A program made the translations under genes and the position numbers. The notes beneath the pieces were generated by a model. That model saw nothing but the letters and a program-made list of their open reading frames with translations. It was not told where the DNA came from and did not search any database. A DNA stretch of 64,000 bases, from NCBI GenBank assembly GCA_007922305.1, contig ML677386.1, positions 12,319,830-12,383,829 of the forward strand, written 5' to 3'. Shown here piece by piece: positions 22,936 through 31,334 of the stretch (positions within the stretch are counted from its first letter, which is position 1; each line of letters opens with the position of its first letter). Origin of the DNA: Dermatemys mawii (lineage: Eukaryota; Chordata; Testudines; Dermatemydidae).

Positions 22936-23434
22936 GGTTGAGAAGAGCTCCTGGCTGCATGCGTCCAGGGACTCCTCCGTGCCCTGGATCGCTGCTGCCT
23001 CGTCCTCATCCTCCTCCTCTTCTTCATCCTCCTGCTCTTCGTCCTCCTCCTCACCCCCCACTTCACTGGTGGGCTGGGAAGTGTCCGTGGTGATCGATGG
23101 GAGTGACCGTAGGATCACCACCAAGTATCGCGTGCAGCTCCTTATAAAATCTGCAAGTCACCGGGGCTGCCCCTGAGCGGCCGTTTGCCTCGCGGGCTTT
23201 GCGATACGCATTCCTAAGCTCCTTTACCTTAACACGGCACTGCAGAGTGTCCCGCTCATGGCCTCTTTCTGCCAAGGCCCGTGATATCTGCCCATAGGTG
23301 TCAAAATTCCTGCGGCTAGACCGCAGCTGAGACTGAACAGCCTCTTCCCCCCAGCAGCTGATGAGGTCCAGCACCTCACTATTGCTCCATGCTGGGGATC
23401 GCCTATTGCGAGGAGGCATGGCACGTGGAGTCAT
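22872..23434 (-). pseudogene. Myb/SANT-like DNA-binding gene of the Harbinger element, exon 1 (frameshifted)
   Basis: Starts at ATG 23434 (MTPRAMPPRNRRSPAWSNSE). The Myb/SANT-like (trihelix-type) domain follows: WSNSEVLDLISCWGEEAVQS, RRNFDTYGQISRALAERGHE, QCRVKVKELRNAYRKAREAN, CRFYKELHAILGGDP. Shortly after (about 23085-23100) the frame shifts by one base. The second frame continues with TTDTSQPTSEVGGEEEDEEQ, a run of acidic residues and SQELFSTQEGSQ, as in related turtle proteins. The exon ends at the donor GCGGAG|GTAAAG (22872), and its phase fits exon 2. In Harbinger systems this protein brings the transposase to the nucleus and to the ends. The frameshift plus the stop in exon 2 make this copy defective. 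Confidence 0.78.
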
Positions 23435-23446
23435 GATGATCAATCT

Positions 23447-23604
23447 GAATGATCACCTGCAACGATTCCCTGAGACCACGCCACGCAATCAATCAGATCA
23501 ATGAGAATGATCACCTGCAAGGATTCCCTGAGACCACGCCACGCAATCAATCTGATCAATGAGAATGATCACTTGCAAGGGTTCCCTGCGAGCACGCCAC
23601 GCTT
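23447..23604. repeat. Three 58-bp tandem units upstream of the Myb-like gene
   Basis: Each unit has GAATGATCAC(C/T)TGCAA.GATTCCCTGAGACCACGCCACGC. GATCAC starts at 23451, 23509 and 23567, an exact 58-bp period. It lies just before the start of the Myb-like gene on -, so it may act in its promoter (inference). Confidence 0.8.
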
Positions 23605-23834
23605 GGCTGGAGCAAACAGGAAGGGGATTTTCAAATTTCCCTGGAACTTTAAAGGGCGGGTCTGACGTGTGGTCACCTGAGGACAGGACAAAAGAGTTTG
23701 CAAGTGATGACCAGAGTGGCTCAAACGGGAATTATGGGACAGGCTGGAGGCCAATTAATACGCAGTGGGTGTCCACATTCTTCCTGTAGCGCTACAGCAG
23801 GTGCGCTACAGCCCTTATTCCCCATGAGGAGGTG

Positions 23835-23940
23835 GATTTATAATAGCGCTATAACTCCGCGGTTATAGCGCTATTAGTGCCTTGCCAGTGTGGACGGAGA
23901 GTAGGTTATAGCGCTCGTAGGGGCTTTATAGCGCTATAAA
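23835..23940. repeat. Right subterminal AGCGCT repeats
   Basis: TAATAGCGCTATAA, GTTATAGCGCTATT, GGTTATAGCGCTCG and TTTATAGCGCTATAAAG lie inside the right end and mirror those at 19385-19490. Confidence 0.65.
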
Positions 23941-24604
23941 GTGCCAGTGTAACCATGGCCTTAGTTCTCTGACCTCACCTTTGCGATCTTAACAGTAGAT
24001 ATTTCTCTCTCTCTCTCAAAATATGGACTGCAACATATAAAAACACTTCCAAATTCTACATGTATGGTTGCTGACTATACTTCACAGGCATTGTACACAG
24101 ACTGTACTTCAGAGGAACTGAAATTCTGGTCACCTTTTTATGCTTTCATGCATATGCATGTAATACTCTAAGTTCATGTGTTCAATGGAAATTGTTTCTC
24201 AATTTATGTAAGCACCCATGTGCATAGGCAATAGGCTGTTTGCAGATTGTTTATTCTATCTAATAACAAAAAATCTGCACAAATGCATGTGTTTTCAAAA
24301 TACATGTAACTCTATAAAATTGCAATCAGTTTTTACCAGACCATATGAAAGCCGTATCTTCATGAAATAGAAACTCTGTCCCTTCTGAAGTATATCAGGA
24401 GGCATACGTGAAAAGAAATATCGTTCTTTCTCTTATATTTGTGCTTTGTATTTGAGTTATTATGGATCATACCGGCCACGGTTGGATCACTATTGTAAAA
24501 AAATAGTGGGAATAGTCTTTGACCGTAAATCTAGTTTATAAGTGCTAAAAGGAAGCAATTCCAGAAACTTGCCAATGTATTTACCTGCTCTTGATGCTAT
24601 AGTG

Positions 24605-24825
24605 CAGGGGTCGACAATGTTTCAAAAGTGGTGTGCCGAGTCTTAATTTATTCACTCCAATTTAAGGTTTCATGTGCCAGTAATACATTTTAACGTTTTT
24701 AGAAGGTCTCTTTCTATAAGTCAATAATATATGACTAAACTATTGTTGTATGTAAAGTAAATATGTTTTTAAAATGTTTAAGAAGCTTCACTTAAGGCAT
24801 CCGTACTATAGGTTGCCTACCCCTG
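24605..24825. mobile_element. hAT-type MITE with 8-bp TSD
   Basis: The ends are CAGGGGTCGACAATGT and AGGTTGCCTACCCCTG, imperfect inverted repeats beginning CAGGGG as in hAT elements. CTATAGTG lies on both sides (24597-24604 and 24826-24833), a perfect 8-bp target duplication. It is 221 bp and non-coding. Confidence 0.88.
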
Positions 24826-24992
24826 CTATAGTGCATGCTGATGTTTAATTGTCTATGCCACATTGTAACATTTAATCATTTTGTAACTCTAAATACATTA
24901 AATATATTTATTCTAAAAATGAAACTGGAACATTTCGGGGGAGGAGAGGGAGACATTTACTGTTATGATACATAAGCTTTTATATTTGATAG

Positions 24993-25345
24993 GTGATGAG
25001 AATAGACGGCACCACAGACAATTCCCCCTGTTTGAAGGTCACACAGAAGTCCTTTGGCTCACAGAACAGCAAAACCGGCATCATGTTTTTTCGCTTGAGC
25101 ATGCCTATTGAGTGTGCTGAAGTATTCTCCAAAACATCAGCAGGAGGGTTGCCAGGCACTGGTCTTTTTGGCCCAAAAAGTGACTTGGAGGATTATGATG
25201 TTGATTCTGATTTTGAGGTTCTGATGAAGACAGCTCATGGTCACCTCGTCCCTGATCGGGCAGAAAAAGAAAAAGAGGCTACAAAACTGGAGTTCAATAA
25301 CCACAAGGACTACACTCAGGAGAAACCTTCACGTCTTAAACAAAG
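24993..25345 (+). CDS. RYR2: RYR2 exon 4 of window (inter-SPRY linker)
   Basis: About residues 1273-1390. The acceptor is TTTGATAG|GTGATG and the donor AAACAAAG|GTCAGT (phase 2). It encodes VMRIDGTTDNSPCLKVTQKS, then MSMPIECAEVFSKT-like text (LSMPIECAEVFSKTSAGGLP), an acidic stretch DLEDYDVDSDFEVLMKTAHG and a charged tail RAEKEKEATKLEFNNHKDYT. Length 353 bp. Confidence 0.94.
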
Positions 25346-25469
25346 GTCAGTAACATATTTGATCTGTTTTTGTCATAATATGGTGGGTTGGATTCACTTT
25401 AAACATTACTAGAAAATTTCATTTAAAATCCCTCCCCATATTTCCTGTAAAAGTGTTCTGTAGTGAGTT

Positions 25470-25710
25470 TGTAAAGTAGTGGTTAGTGCTAAACTGACAG
25501 TTGGGACTCCTGGCTTCTATTCCCAGCTGTGCCACTGAATCATTGTGTAACAATAAGCATATCGTGTAATCTCCCTGTGCCTCACTTTCATCATCTGTTA
25601 AATAGAAGAAACAGAAAGAGAAACCTTCCTCTAAGGATATTGTGAGGCTAAATGCAGTCTTTTGACAGTCTCAGATGAAAGGTACTCTGAAAGTGCCAAA
25701 ACTAGGAAAT
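25470..25710 (+). mobile_element. MIR SINE
   Basis: Reads GTAAAGTAGTGGTTAGTGCT, GGGACTCCTGGCTTCTATTC, CAGCTGTGCCACTGAATCAT, TCTCCCTGTGCCTCACTTTC and TCATCTGTTAAATAG, the MIR consensus order from the tRNA-like head through the CORE. Confidence 0.8.
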
Positions 25711-26045
25711 ACTGGAAAATTTCATCAGAAAATTATGCTCACAAGACTTTCAGCAAAGGCCAAAGATATTTAGATAAGCTTTAGTGAATATCTGAACTTT
25801 CATGGTCTTCTCCCATACCCCAATTAAGTGAGGCATGAATATTCACTATGTTATATTTTTATCTTCTTCATTTTCAAAGGTAAACAAACAAACCCTCCCC
25901 CATAGCCCAATCCATGAGATACTCATACCTAAACTTAGTAACTGTCCAGACATATTACTGAAATTTCATCTTTTCATTCCCTTTCCACTTTTGCACACCC
26001 TCTACCGTGTTGTGTCATGTTAAATTATAAACTTTTGGAATAGGG

Positions 26046-26225
26046 TCAGTGGATAAAATTTTCAAAAGCTCCATACTGACTTAGGAGCCTAAGTCCATTT
26101 TTATAAGTGACACAAGTACTTAAGAGACAGACTCTCATTTAAAGTCAATGGAACTTAGGCTCCTAAATGACTTTTGGGACTAGGATTTAAGCTTCTAAAT
26201 CACTTAGGCAAGTCTGAAAATTTAA
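26046..26225. repeat. Dispersed repeat with 'CCTAAGTC' motifs
   Basis: GACTTAGGAGCCTAAGTCCA and GAACTTAGGCTCCTAAATGA; same family as 19064-19270. Confidence 0.55.
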
Positions 26226-26331
26226 CCGTGTCTCTTCTGTAAAGCACTTATTCCACACACAGCTGATGTAAACAATAAATAACAATCTGGACCCAACTAA
26301 ATTTTTTAGGATACTTTATATTTGCGGAATT

Positions 26332-26352
26332 TGTGTGTGTGTGTGTGTGTGT
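26332..26352. repeat. TG microsatellite
   Basis: An uninterrupted (TG)10 run. Confidence 0.95.
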
Positions 26353-26420
26353 ATTGATTTTGCTCACAATTGATATAGGTTGTGATTTTACTCCGTCCTC
26401 ATTACTTTGATGTATTACAG

Positions 26421-26535
26421 GTTTATGCTCAGAAGAACAAAGCCAGATTACAGCACAAGCCACTCTGCACGGCTTACAGAGGATGTTCTGGCAGATGACA
26501 GAGATGACTATGACTACTTGATGCATACTTCTACG
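26421..26535 (+). CDS. RYR2: RYR2 exon 5 of window
   Basis: About residues 1390-1428. The acceptor is GTATTACAG|GTTTATG and the donor TCTACG|GTATGG (phase 0). It encodes FMLRRTKPDYSTSHSARLTE and DVLADDRDDYDYLMHTST, a basic then acidic strip leading into SPRY3. Confidence 0.93.
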
Positions 26536-27358
26536 GTATGGCAACACAGTGTTCTTATTTTTGCTATTTGCTTTTTTAACAATTGCTTATTTTGCTAGTA
26601 GGAGTCTCAGTGAACACATTCAATTTTTCTCCCTTTTATTTCCAGGCCATATTTGTTATGCAATTTTCTGCGATAGTACTGTGTAACAAAACTTGAGATC
26701 ATCACACTCATTCCACTTAGCCAACTTAGCTTGGATATGTACTTAAAAGAACTTCCTTGGCAACAGAACAAGGACAGAACAAACAGAACAAGGGCAGAAA
26801 ATAGCCCTATTTTGAAACAGCTAGTCAAGCCGAGAGCTATTCAAATATAGAGATTTAAAGAGTCAACAACTAAATACATGATCCTAATTCAGCATATGAA
26901 ATGTGGAAGTCCCATTGATATTAGTGGGAGTTTTGTGCATGGATCAGTGACAGGATCAGCCCCTTAAATCTGCTCAGTTTACTGTGCTTCCAGTGTTTGC
27001 TGGCATAATGCTGCACCTGTATGTCTATTAATCCTCTACTCAGTGTAATGTAAACATACTGCCATTTTTTCTGCGTGTATCTTGTTAAACAAGTATGCAC
27101 CTTTCTTTATCCTCCTCTTTCTGTTTAAATCACACCCCTTTTCTGCAGGACATGCCAGTGTAAAGCAATCATCATTCTTCCATTGCTCTGCTAATGAATT
27201 ACTCTTGAACACGAATATGCTTGTTCACAAAAGCTGATTTATTGTCTATTAGATTGTTAAAAAATAAATTACAAGATTTTAAAACAAATTAATTCTGTAT
27301 CAAAATTAACATCTAAACTGAATATTAACACCATGGGATATTGCTAATTTATTGACAG
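26536..27358 (+). other. Intron 5-6
   Basis: 0.8 kb; nothing recognised apart from one copy of the CCATTGATATTAGTGGGAG motif (26912-26930). Confidence 0.8.
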
Positions 27359-27519
27359 TACTATTACTCAGTGAGAATATTTCCTGGGCAAGAACCTTCC
27401 AACGTCTGGGTGGGATGGATTACATCTGACTTCCATCAATATGACATGATCTTTGACCTGGACAGAGTACGCACTGTTACAGTGACACTAGGGGATGAAA
27501 AAGGAAAGGTTCATGAGAG
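27359..27519 (+). CDS. RYR2: RYR2 exon 6 of window (SPRY3, first part)
   Basis: About residues 1429-1482. The acceptor is ATTGACAG|TACTAT and the donor CATGAGAG|GTTGGT (phase 2). It encodes [40 protein letters not shown] and [13 protein letters not shown], the start of the third SPRY fold. Confidence 0.94.
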
Positions 27520-27574
27520 GTTGGTTCCAATTATTTTTTCTTTTGAATTGAATTGTTTTACACCTCATGTTTTT

Positions 27575-27782
27575 AGACAGGGGGATGCTATAAAGGCCAA
27601 AGGTATAACTGGGTTCAGAAAAGAATTAGATAAGTTCATGGAGGATAGGTCTATCAGTGGCTATTAGCCAAGATGGTCAGAGATGCAACCCCATGCTTTG
27701 GATGACCCTAGCCTGTGACTGCCAGAAGCTGGGAGTGTATGACAGGGGATGGGTCACTTGATGATTACCTGTTCTGTTGAAG
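27575..27782 (+). mobile_element. CR1 LINE 3' end
   Basis: Reads AGATAAGTTCATGGAGGATA, GGTCTATCAGTGGCTATTAG, CCAGAAGCTGGGAGTGTATG and ACTTGATGATTACCTGTTCT, the sense counterpart of the antisense CR1 tail at 4894-5165. It stops abruptly at the PLE. Confidence 0.78.
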
Positions 27783-28983
27783 TGACAAAGAGTCCTGTGG
27801 CACCTTAAAGACTAACTAAAGTTTTAGAGCATAAGCTTTCATGAGCTAATACCCACTTCATCGGATGCATGCAGTGGAAGTATCCAGGGGCAGGTACAAA
27901 TAGGTAGGCAAGAACCAGGTGGGAGATAACAGGGTTAGTCCAATGAGGCTGAACCAGCTGTTATCTCTAATCAGGGAGGGTGAGGTATTCCTCTAGCAGC
28001 TGAACTGGAGGTGTGAATAGCGAGAGAAGAGAAGCTGCTTTTGTAGTTAGCTAGCCACTCGTAATCTTTGTTCAATCCTTGACTGATAGTATCACATTTG
28101 CAAATGAATTGCAGCTCTGCAGTCTCTCTTTGCAGTCTGGACTTGAAGTTTTTTTGCTGCAAAATGCTGACCTTTAAATCTTTTATAGTGTGTCCAGCGA
28201 GGTTGAAGTGCTCTCCTACAGGTTTTTGTATATTGCCATTCCTAATATCTGATTTGTGTCCATTTATCCTTTTTCGTAGGGACTGTCCATTTTGGCCGAT
28301 GTACATAGCAGAGGGACATTGCTGGCACATAATTGCGTATATTACATTGGTAGATGTGCAGGTGAAAGAACCAGTGTTGGTGTGGCTGATCTGTTTTGGT
28401 CCTGTGATGGTGTTGCTGGTGTAGATGTGTGGGCAGAGTTGGCATCGAGGTTTGTTGCATGGATTGATTCCTGAGTTAGAGTTATTGTGGTGCGGTGTGC
28501 TGTTGCTGGTGAGAATGTGCTTGAGGCTGGCAGGTTGTCTGTAGGCCAGGACTGGCCTGCCTCCCAAGGCCTGTGAAAGTGAGGGATTGTTGTCCAGGAT
28601 GGGTTGTAGATCACTGATGATGCGTTGGAGCGGCTTTAGCTGATGACTGTAGGTGATGGCCAGTGGTGTTCTGTTGTTTTCTTTCTTGGGCTTGTCTTGC
28701 AGCAGCAGGCTTCTGAGTACACGTCTGGCTCTGTTGATCTGTGTCCTTATTTCCTTGTGCGGGTATTGTAGTTTTGAGAAAGCTTGGTGGAGATCTTGTA
28801 GGTGTTGGTCTCTGTCTGAGGGATTGGAGCAAATACGATTGTACCTCAGTGCTTGGCTGTAGACAATGAATCGTTTGGTGTGCCCGGGATGGAAGCTGGT
28901 GGCATGAAGGTAGGCATAGCTGTCGGTAGGTTTTCGGTATAGGGTGGCCACATCAACACTACAACAATACCATCCCATATAGG
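27783..28983 (-). mobile_element. Penelope-like element, 5'-truncated
   Basis: The 3' tail (27783-27970) matches those at 883-1000 and 1856-1990, and the coding part follows on the minus strand to about 28980. No target duplication was found. The copy lacks most of the reverse transcriptase but keeps its end, the zinc-like knuckle and the GIY-YIG endonuclease. It is the best-preserved PLE here. Confidence 0.87.
27971..28978 (-). CDS. PLE protein fragment: RT end plus GIY-YIG endonuclease
   Basis: A 335-codon open frame with no stop; its ATG at 28978 is probably accidental because the true protein begins far upstream. ATLYRKPTDSYAYLHATSFH and GHTKRFIVYSQALRYNRIC are the last RT/thumb motifs of Penelope-like polymerases. 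Cysteines 174, 179 and 182 (CNKPRCQLC) form the linker knuckle. The GIY-YIG endonuclease follows: NVIYAIMCQQCPSAMYIGQ (about 211-229), then the Arg helix SLRKRINGHKSDI and GEHFN. The C-terminus is EWLANYKSSFSSLAIHTS. Penelope-like enzymes use this nuclease to open the target and prime reverse transcription. As a fragment it cannot be autonomous. Confidence 0.85.
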   Translation of the reverse strand: MGWYCCSVDVATLYRKPTDSYAYLHATSFHPGHTKRFIVYSQALRYNRICSNPSDRDQHLQDLHQAFSKLQYPHKEIRTQINRARRVLRSLLLQDKPKKENNRTPLAITYSHQLKPLQRIISDLQPILDNNPSLSQALGGRPVLAYRQPASLKHILTSNSTPHHNNSNSGINPCNKPRCQLCPHIYTSNTITGPKQISHTNTGSFTCTSTNVIYAIMCQQCPSAMYIGQNGQSLRKRINGHKSDIRNGNIQKPVGEHFNLAGHTIKDLKVSILQQKNFKSRLQRETAELQFICKCDTISQGLNKDYEWLANYKSSFSSLAIHTSSSAARGIPHPP

Positions 28984-29021
28984 CTCACATGCTAGTCACG
29001 AATGTATCTCTTGAAATTCAG

Positions 29022-29181
29022 TATCAAACGCAGCAACTGCTATATGGTGTGCGCTGGAGAGAGCATGAGCCCTGGACAAGGACGAAACAACAATGGACTG
29101 GAGATTGGTTGCGTGGTTGATGCTGCCAGTGGTCTGCTAACCTTCACTGCAAATGGCAAGGAACTGAGCACCTATTATCAG
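29022..29181 (+). CDS. RYR2: RYR2 exon 7 of window (SPRY3)
   Basis: About residues 1482-1535. The acceptor is GAAATTCAG|TATCAAA and the donor TATCAG|GTATAT (phase 0). It encodes [40 protein letters not shown] and [13 protein letters not shown], core strands of SPRY3. The upstream pyrimidine tract is short because a PLE ends about 40 bp before it. Confidence 0.94.
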
Positions 29182-29450
29182 GTATATATTTATTTGGTTT
29201 GGTCACCTCATGAGATGAGAAAAGCTGGTAGATTGAATTTTACTAGCCTTATTTATTAATAGAAATTAAAGGAAAAGTCATTGCCTCTGATGTGATTGTA
29301 ATCTTTTCTCTCTTTGGGACCTCAATTATGATCTTCTAGAGTTTCATGCAGTAGTTTGTACCTATAAGCAGTTGACACAAGTGATGGATTTCTTAGCATT
29401 GATTGTGTTTTGCTGTCTTCAGTCACTGTGTATTTCTGTTTGTGATTTAG
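29182..29450 (+). other. Intron 7-8
   Basis: 269 bp, unique AT-rich sequence; nothing recognised. Confidence 0.85.
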
Positions 29451-29537
29451 GTTGAACCAAGTACTAAGTTATTTCCTGCAGTATTTGCACAAGCTACAAG
29501 CCCCAATGTTTTCCAGTTTGAGTTGGGAAGGATAAAG
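29451..29537 (+). CDS. RYR2: RYR2 exon 8 of window (SPRY3)
   Basis: About residues 1536-1564. The acceptor is GTGATTTAG|GTTGAA and the donor GGATAAAG|GTAAAT. Its 29 codons read VEPSTKLFPAVFAQATSPNV and FQFELGRIK, the last strands of SPRY3. Too short to stand out by open-frame length. Confidence 0.93.
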
Positions 29538-31107
29538 GTAAATAAGATCACACTTACTTATTTCTCTATAAGTTTAATTGTTATATCAGATAATATCCAA
29601 TTATTGCTTTTTTGTTGAATTCAGTATGTTCCCGGTGTTGAGGATATTTTTGTTAGTGCAGTTGTTTAGTACGGCATTTTGTAAGGCGCATATTTCAGTT
29701 CTTGCCTGCAAGAAGGCTTGGAAATTTGATCTTATGGCACAGGATAAAACAGTTTTGATAAGATTGCATCTGAGAACTTAAATATTTCCAAACTGTAAAT
29801 GCAATATTTATTTCTTATGCTTGTCCCCCTTCATGCTGTATGTCATGCAATGACTAAAATGACTAGATCAATTTTAAAGTATGCGCTGTTTAGTCATTTG
29901 ATCATATCATATCTATGCAAACTAAGGACTCATCCACTCCATGTCCATTCCCTGCCCATATGCTTGTCGCTGGATGTATAGGTTGTGCAACCCCTTCTAT
30001 CTCTTCCATCCCATGCGCAGAGACACAATCTTGACATGTCCAAGGTTGCTGGACTGGGAGTGGTAGAGGCCTTATTACCCTATATATCTATAGAGGACTG
30101 GAGCTGAATCTAGTCTTCATTGCCTATTTTTCTGAAGCTCAAAATGCCTTTGTTAAGGCCTTGGTTTGGGTTTAATAAAGAGCAACAATCAGCAACAAAT
30201 TTAGATAAGAGATTTTTTTGTAATAGAAGAGAGTGGCAAGCCTTCTGGAGAAGGGACTGCCACTAATGTGTTTTTACAGCCCAAAAGGTTCTGATCCTGA
30301 CCCAAACCTCTAGGTCCTTTCGTAATATAAACAATTAGTATTGGTACTACCAAAAACTGATAGAATTTGAATGTACATTGTATAAGTAAAAGTGGTGAGG
30401 ATTTTCATTTTTAAATATATCTAATGCACTGATGCCAGTTTTAGCTCAGAGTCAGTTTATATGTATGGGATACTCTGTAGTCTCTTGAAAAGGGCTGCAG
30501 CCCAGAAGAACTTACACAGAATTTTTCAGGTTTCATGAAAGCCTCTAAATCCTATTCTTCATGCTGAAATTAGCTTATTTTGAATTAGAAGGACGTAATA
30601 ACCTGTGATGGTGAAGATGGGGGTACAGTTTTTGGCCTAAATGCCAGGGCAAGCCCTTACTCTTACAAATAGGGCTATGGGATAATTAATGTCCATACAA
30701 AGGAGATTGGGCTTTAGTTTTCAAGTATTCACCCAAACTGCCTGCTTCTAGCAAACTTGAACGGCACAGAACTTGAACTCTGTCTTGGAGGAATGAAAGA
30801 CTGAGATTTCAGAGGGGGTGAAGGATTACTGGATTTCATATCTCTGGTTTCAAGGCAGCTAGATACTAAACCTCTAAGATATCCCCTTAGGTAAACTCTG
30901 TTTAGTGTGTTCTGTTTTGCTTTGAGAGCCAGCAGTCCCCAGCTTATTTGGGGAGCTGTGTAAAATGCAACATTCCTACCATTACATGCTTGTTTCATTG
31001 CATTGATTTCATATTTATTTGCAGCACATTTGTCTTGTGTATTGTCATACACCACATTGTCCTATAGTGATTATAAAACTGACTGCCTCCTCTCTTGCTG
31101 TCTCCAG
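29538..31107 (+). other. Intron 8-9
   Basis: 1.6 kb; no repeat family recognised. Confidence 0.75.
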
Positions 31108-31334
31108 AATGTAATGCCATTGTCTGCTGGCTTGTTCAAAAGCGAGCATAAAAACCCAGTCCCTCAATGCCCTCCTCGTCTCCATGTCCAGTTTTTGACC
31201 CATGTGCTGTGGAGCAGAATGCCAAACCACTTTCTGAAGGTTGATATATCACGGGTCAGTGAACGTCAAGGCTGGATGGTACAGTGCTTGGATCCTTTGC
31301 AGTTCATGTCCCTCCATATCCCAGAAGAAAACAG
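31108..31334 (+). CDS. RYR2: RYR2 exon 9 of window (junction to solenoid)
   Basis: About residues 1565-1640. The acceptor is CTGTCTCCAG|AATGTA and the donor GAAAACAG|GTTGGC (phase 2). It encodes [40 protein letters not shown] and [20 protein letters not shown], linking SPRY3 to the junctional solenoid. Confidence 0.93.

Larger units (their letters stand above)
19370..23960. mobile_element. PIF/Harbinger DNA transposon
   Basis: Terminal inverted repeats read GGGTATGGTTACACTT (left) and, on the other strand, GGCCATGGTTACACTG (right). The flanking triplets are TAA and TTA, both fitting the family's TWA target but not identical. The element has the classic two-gene plan: a DDE transposase on + (19740-20981) and a Myb/SANT-like gene on - (21203-23434), convergent, with poly(A) signals meeting near 21073-21113. 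Subterminal regions carry many AGCGCT cores. A 100-N gap (22138-22237) means the true length is unknown. Family membership is firm; activity is not shown. Confidence 0.9.
18451..24992 (+). other. Intron 3-4 (carries Harbinger transposon)
   Basis: 6.5 kb, of which 4.6 kb is the Harbinger element (19370-23960). It also holds a CCTAAGTC-type dispersed repeat (about 19064-19270) and a hAT MITE (24605-24825). 18451-19060 and 23964-24596 show nothing further except a short CT tract near 24005. Confidence 0.88.
25346..26420 (+). other. Intron 4-5
   Basis: 1.1 kb. It contains a MIR SINE (about 25470-25710), a CCTAAGTC-type repeat (26046-26225) and a TG microsatellite (26332-26352). Confidence 0.85.
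27520..29021 (+). other. Intron 6-7 (mostly transposable elements)
   Basis: 1.5 kb, of which about 1.4 kb is repeat: a CR1 tail (27575-27780) then a PLE fragment (27783-28983). Only some 40 bp separate the PLE from the exon 7 acceptor. Confidence 0.85.

Noticed and set aside
22743..23176. Arg-rich, Ser-rich and Glu-rich frames in overlapping phases
   Set aside because: They are alternative readings of the same triplet run; the acidic frame belongs to the Myb-like exon and the others are shadows.
23447..23604. CRISPR array
   Set aside because: Three near-identical tandem units without distinct spacers, inside a eukaryotic transposon.
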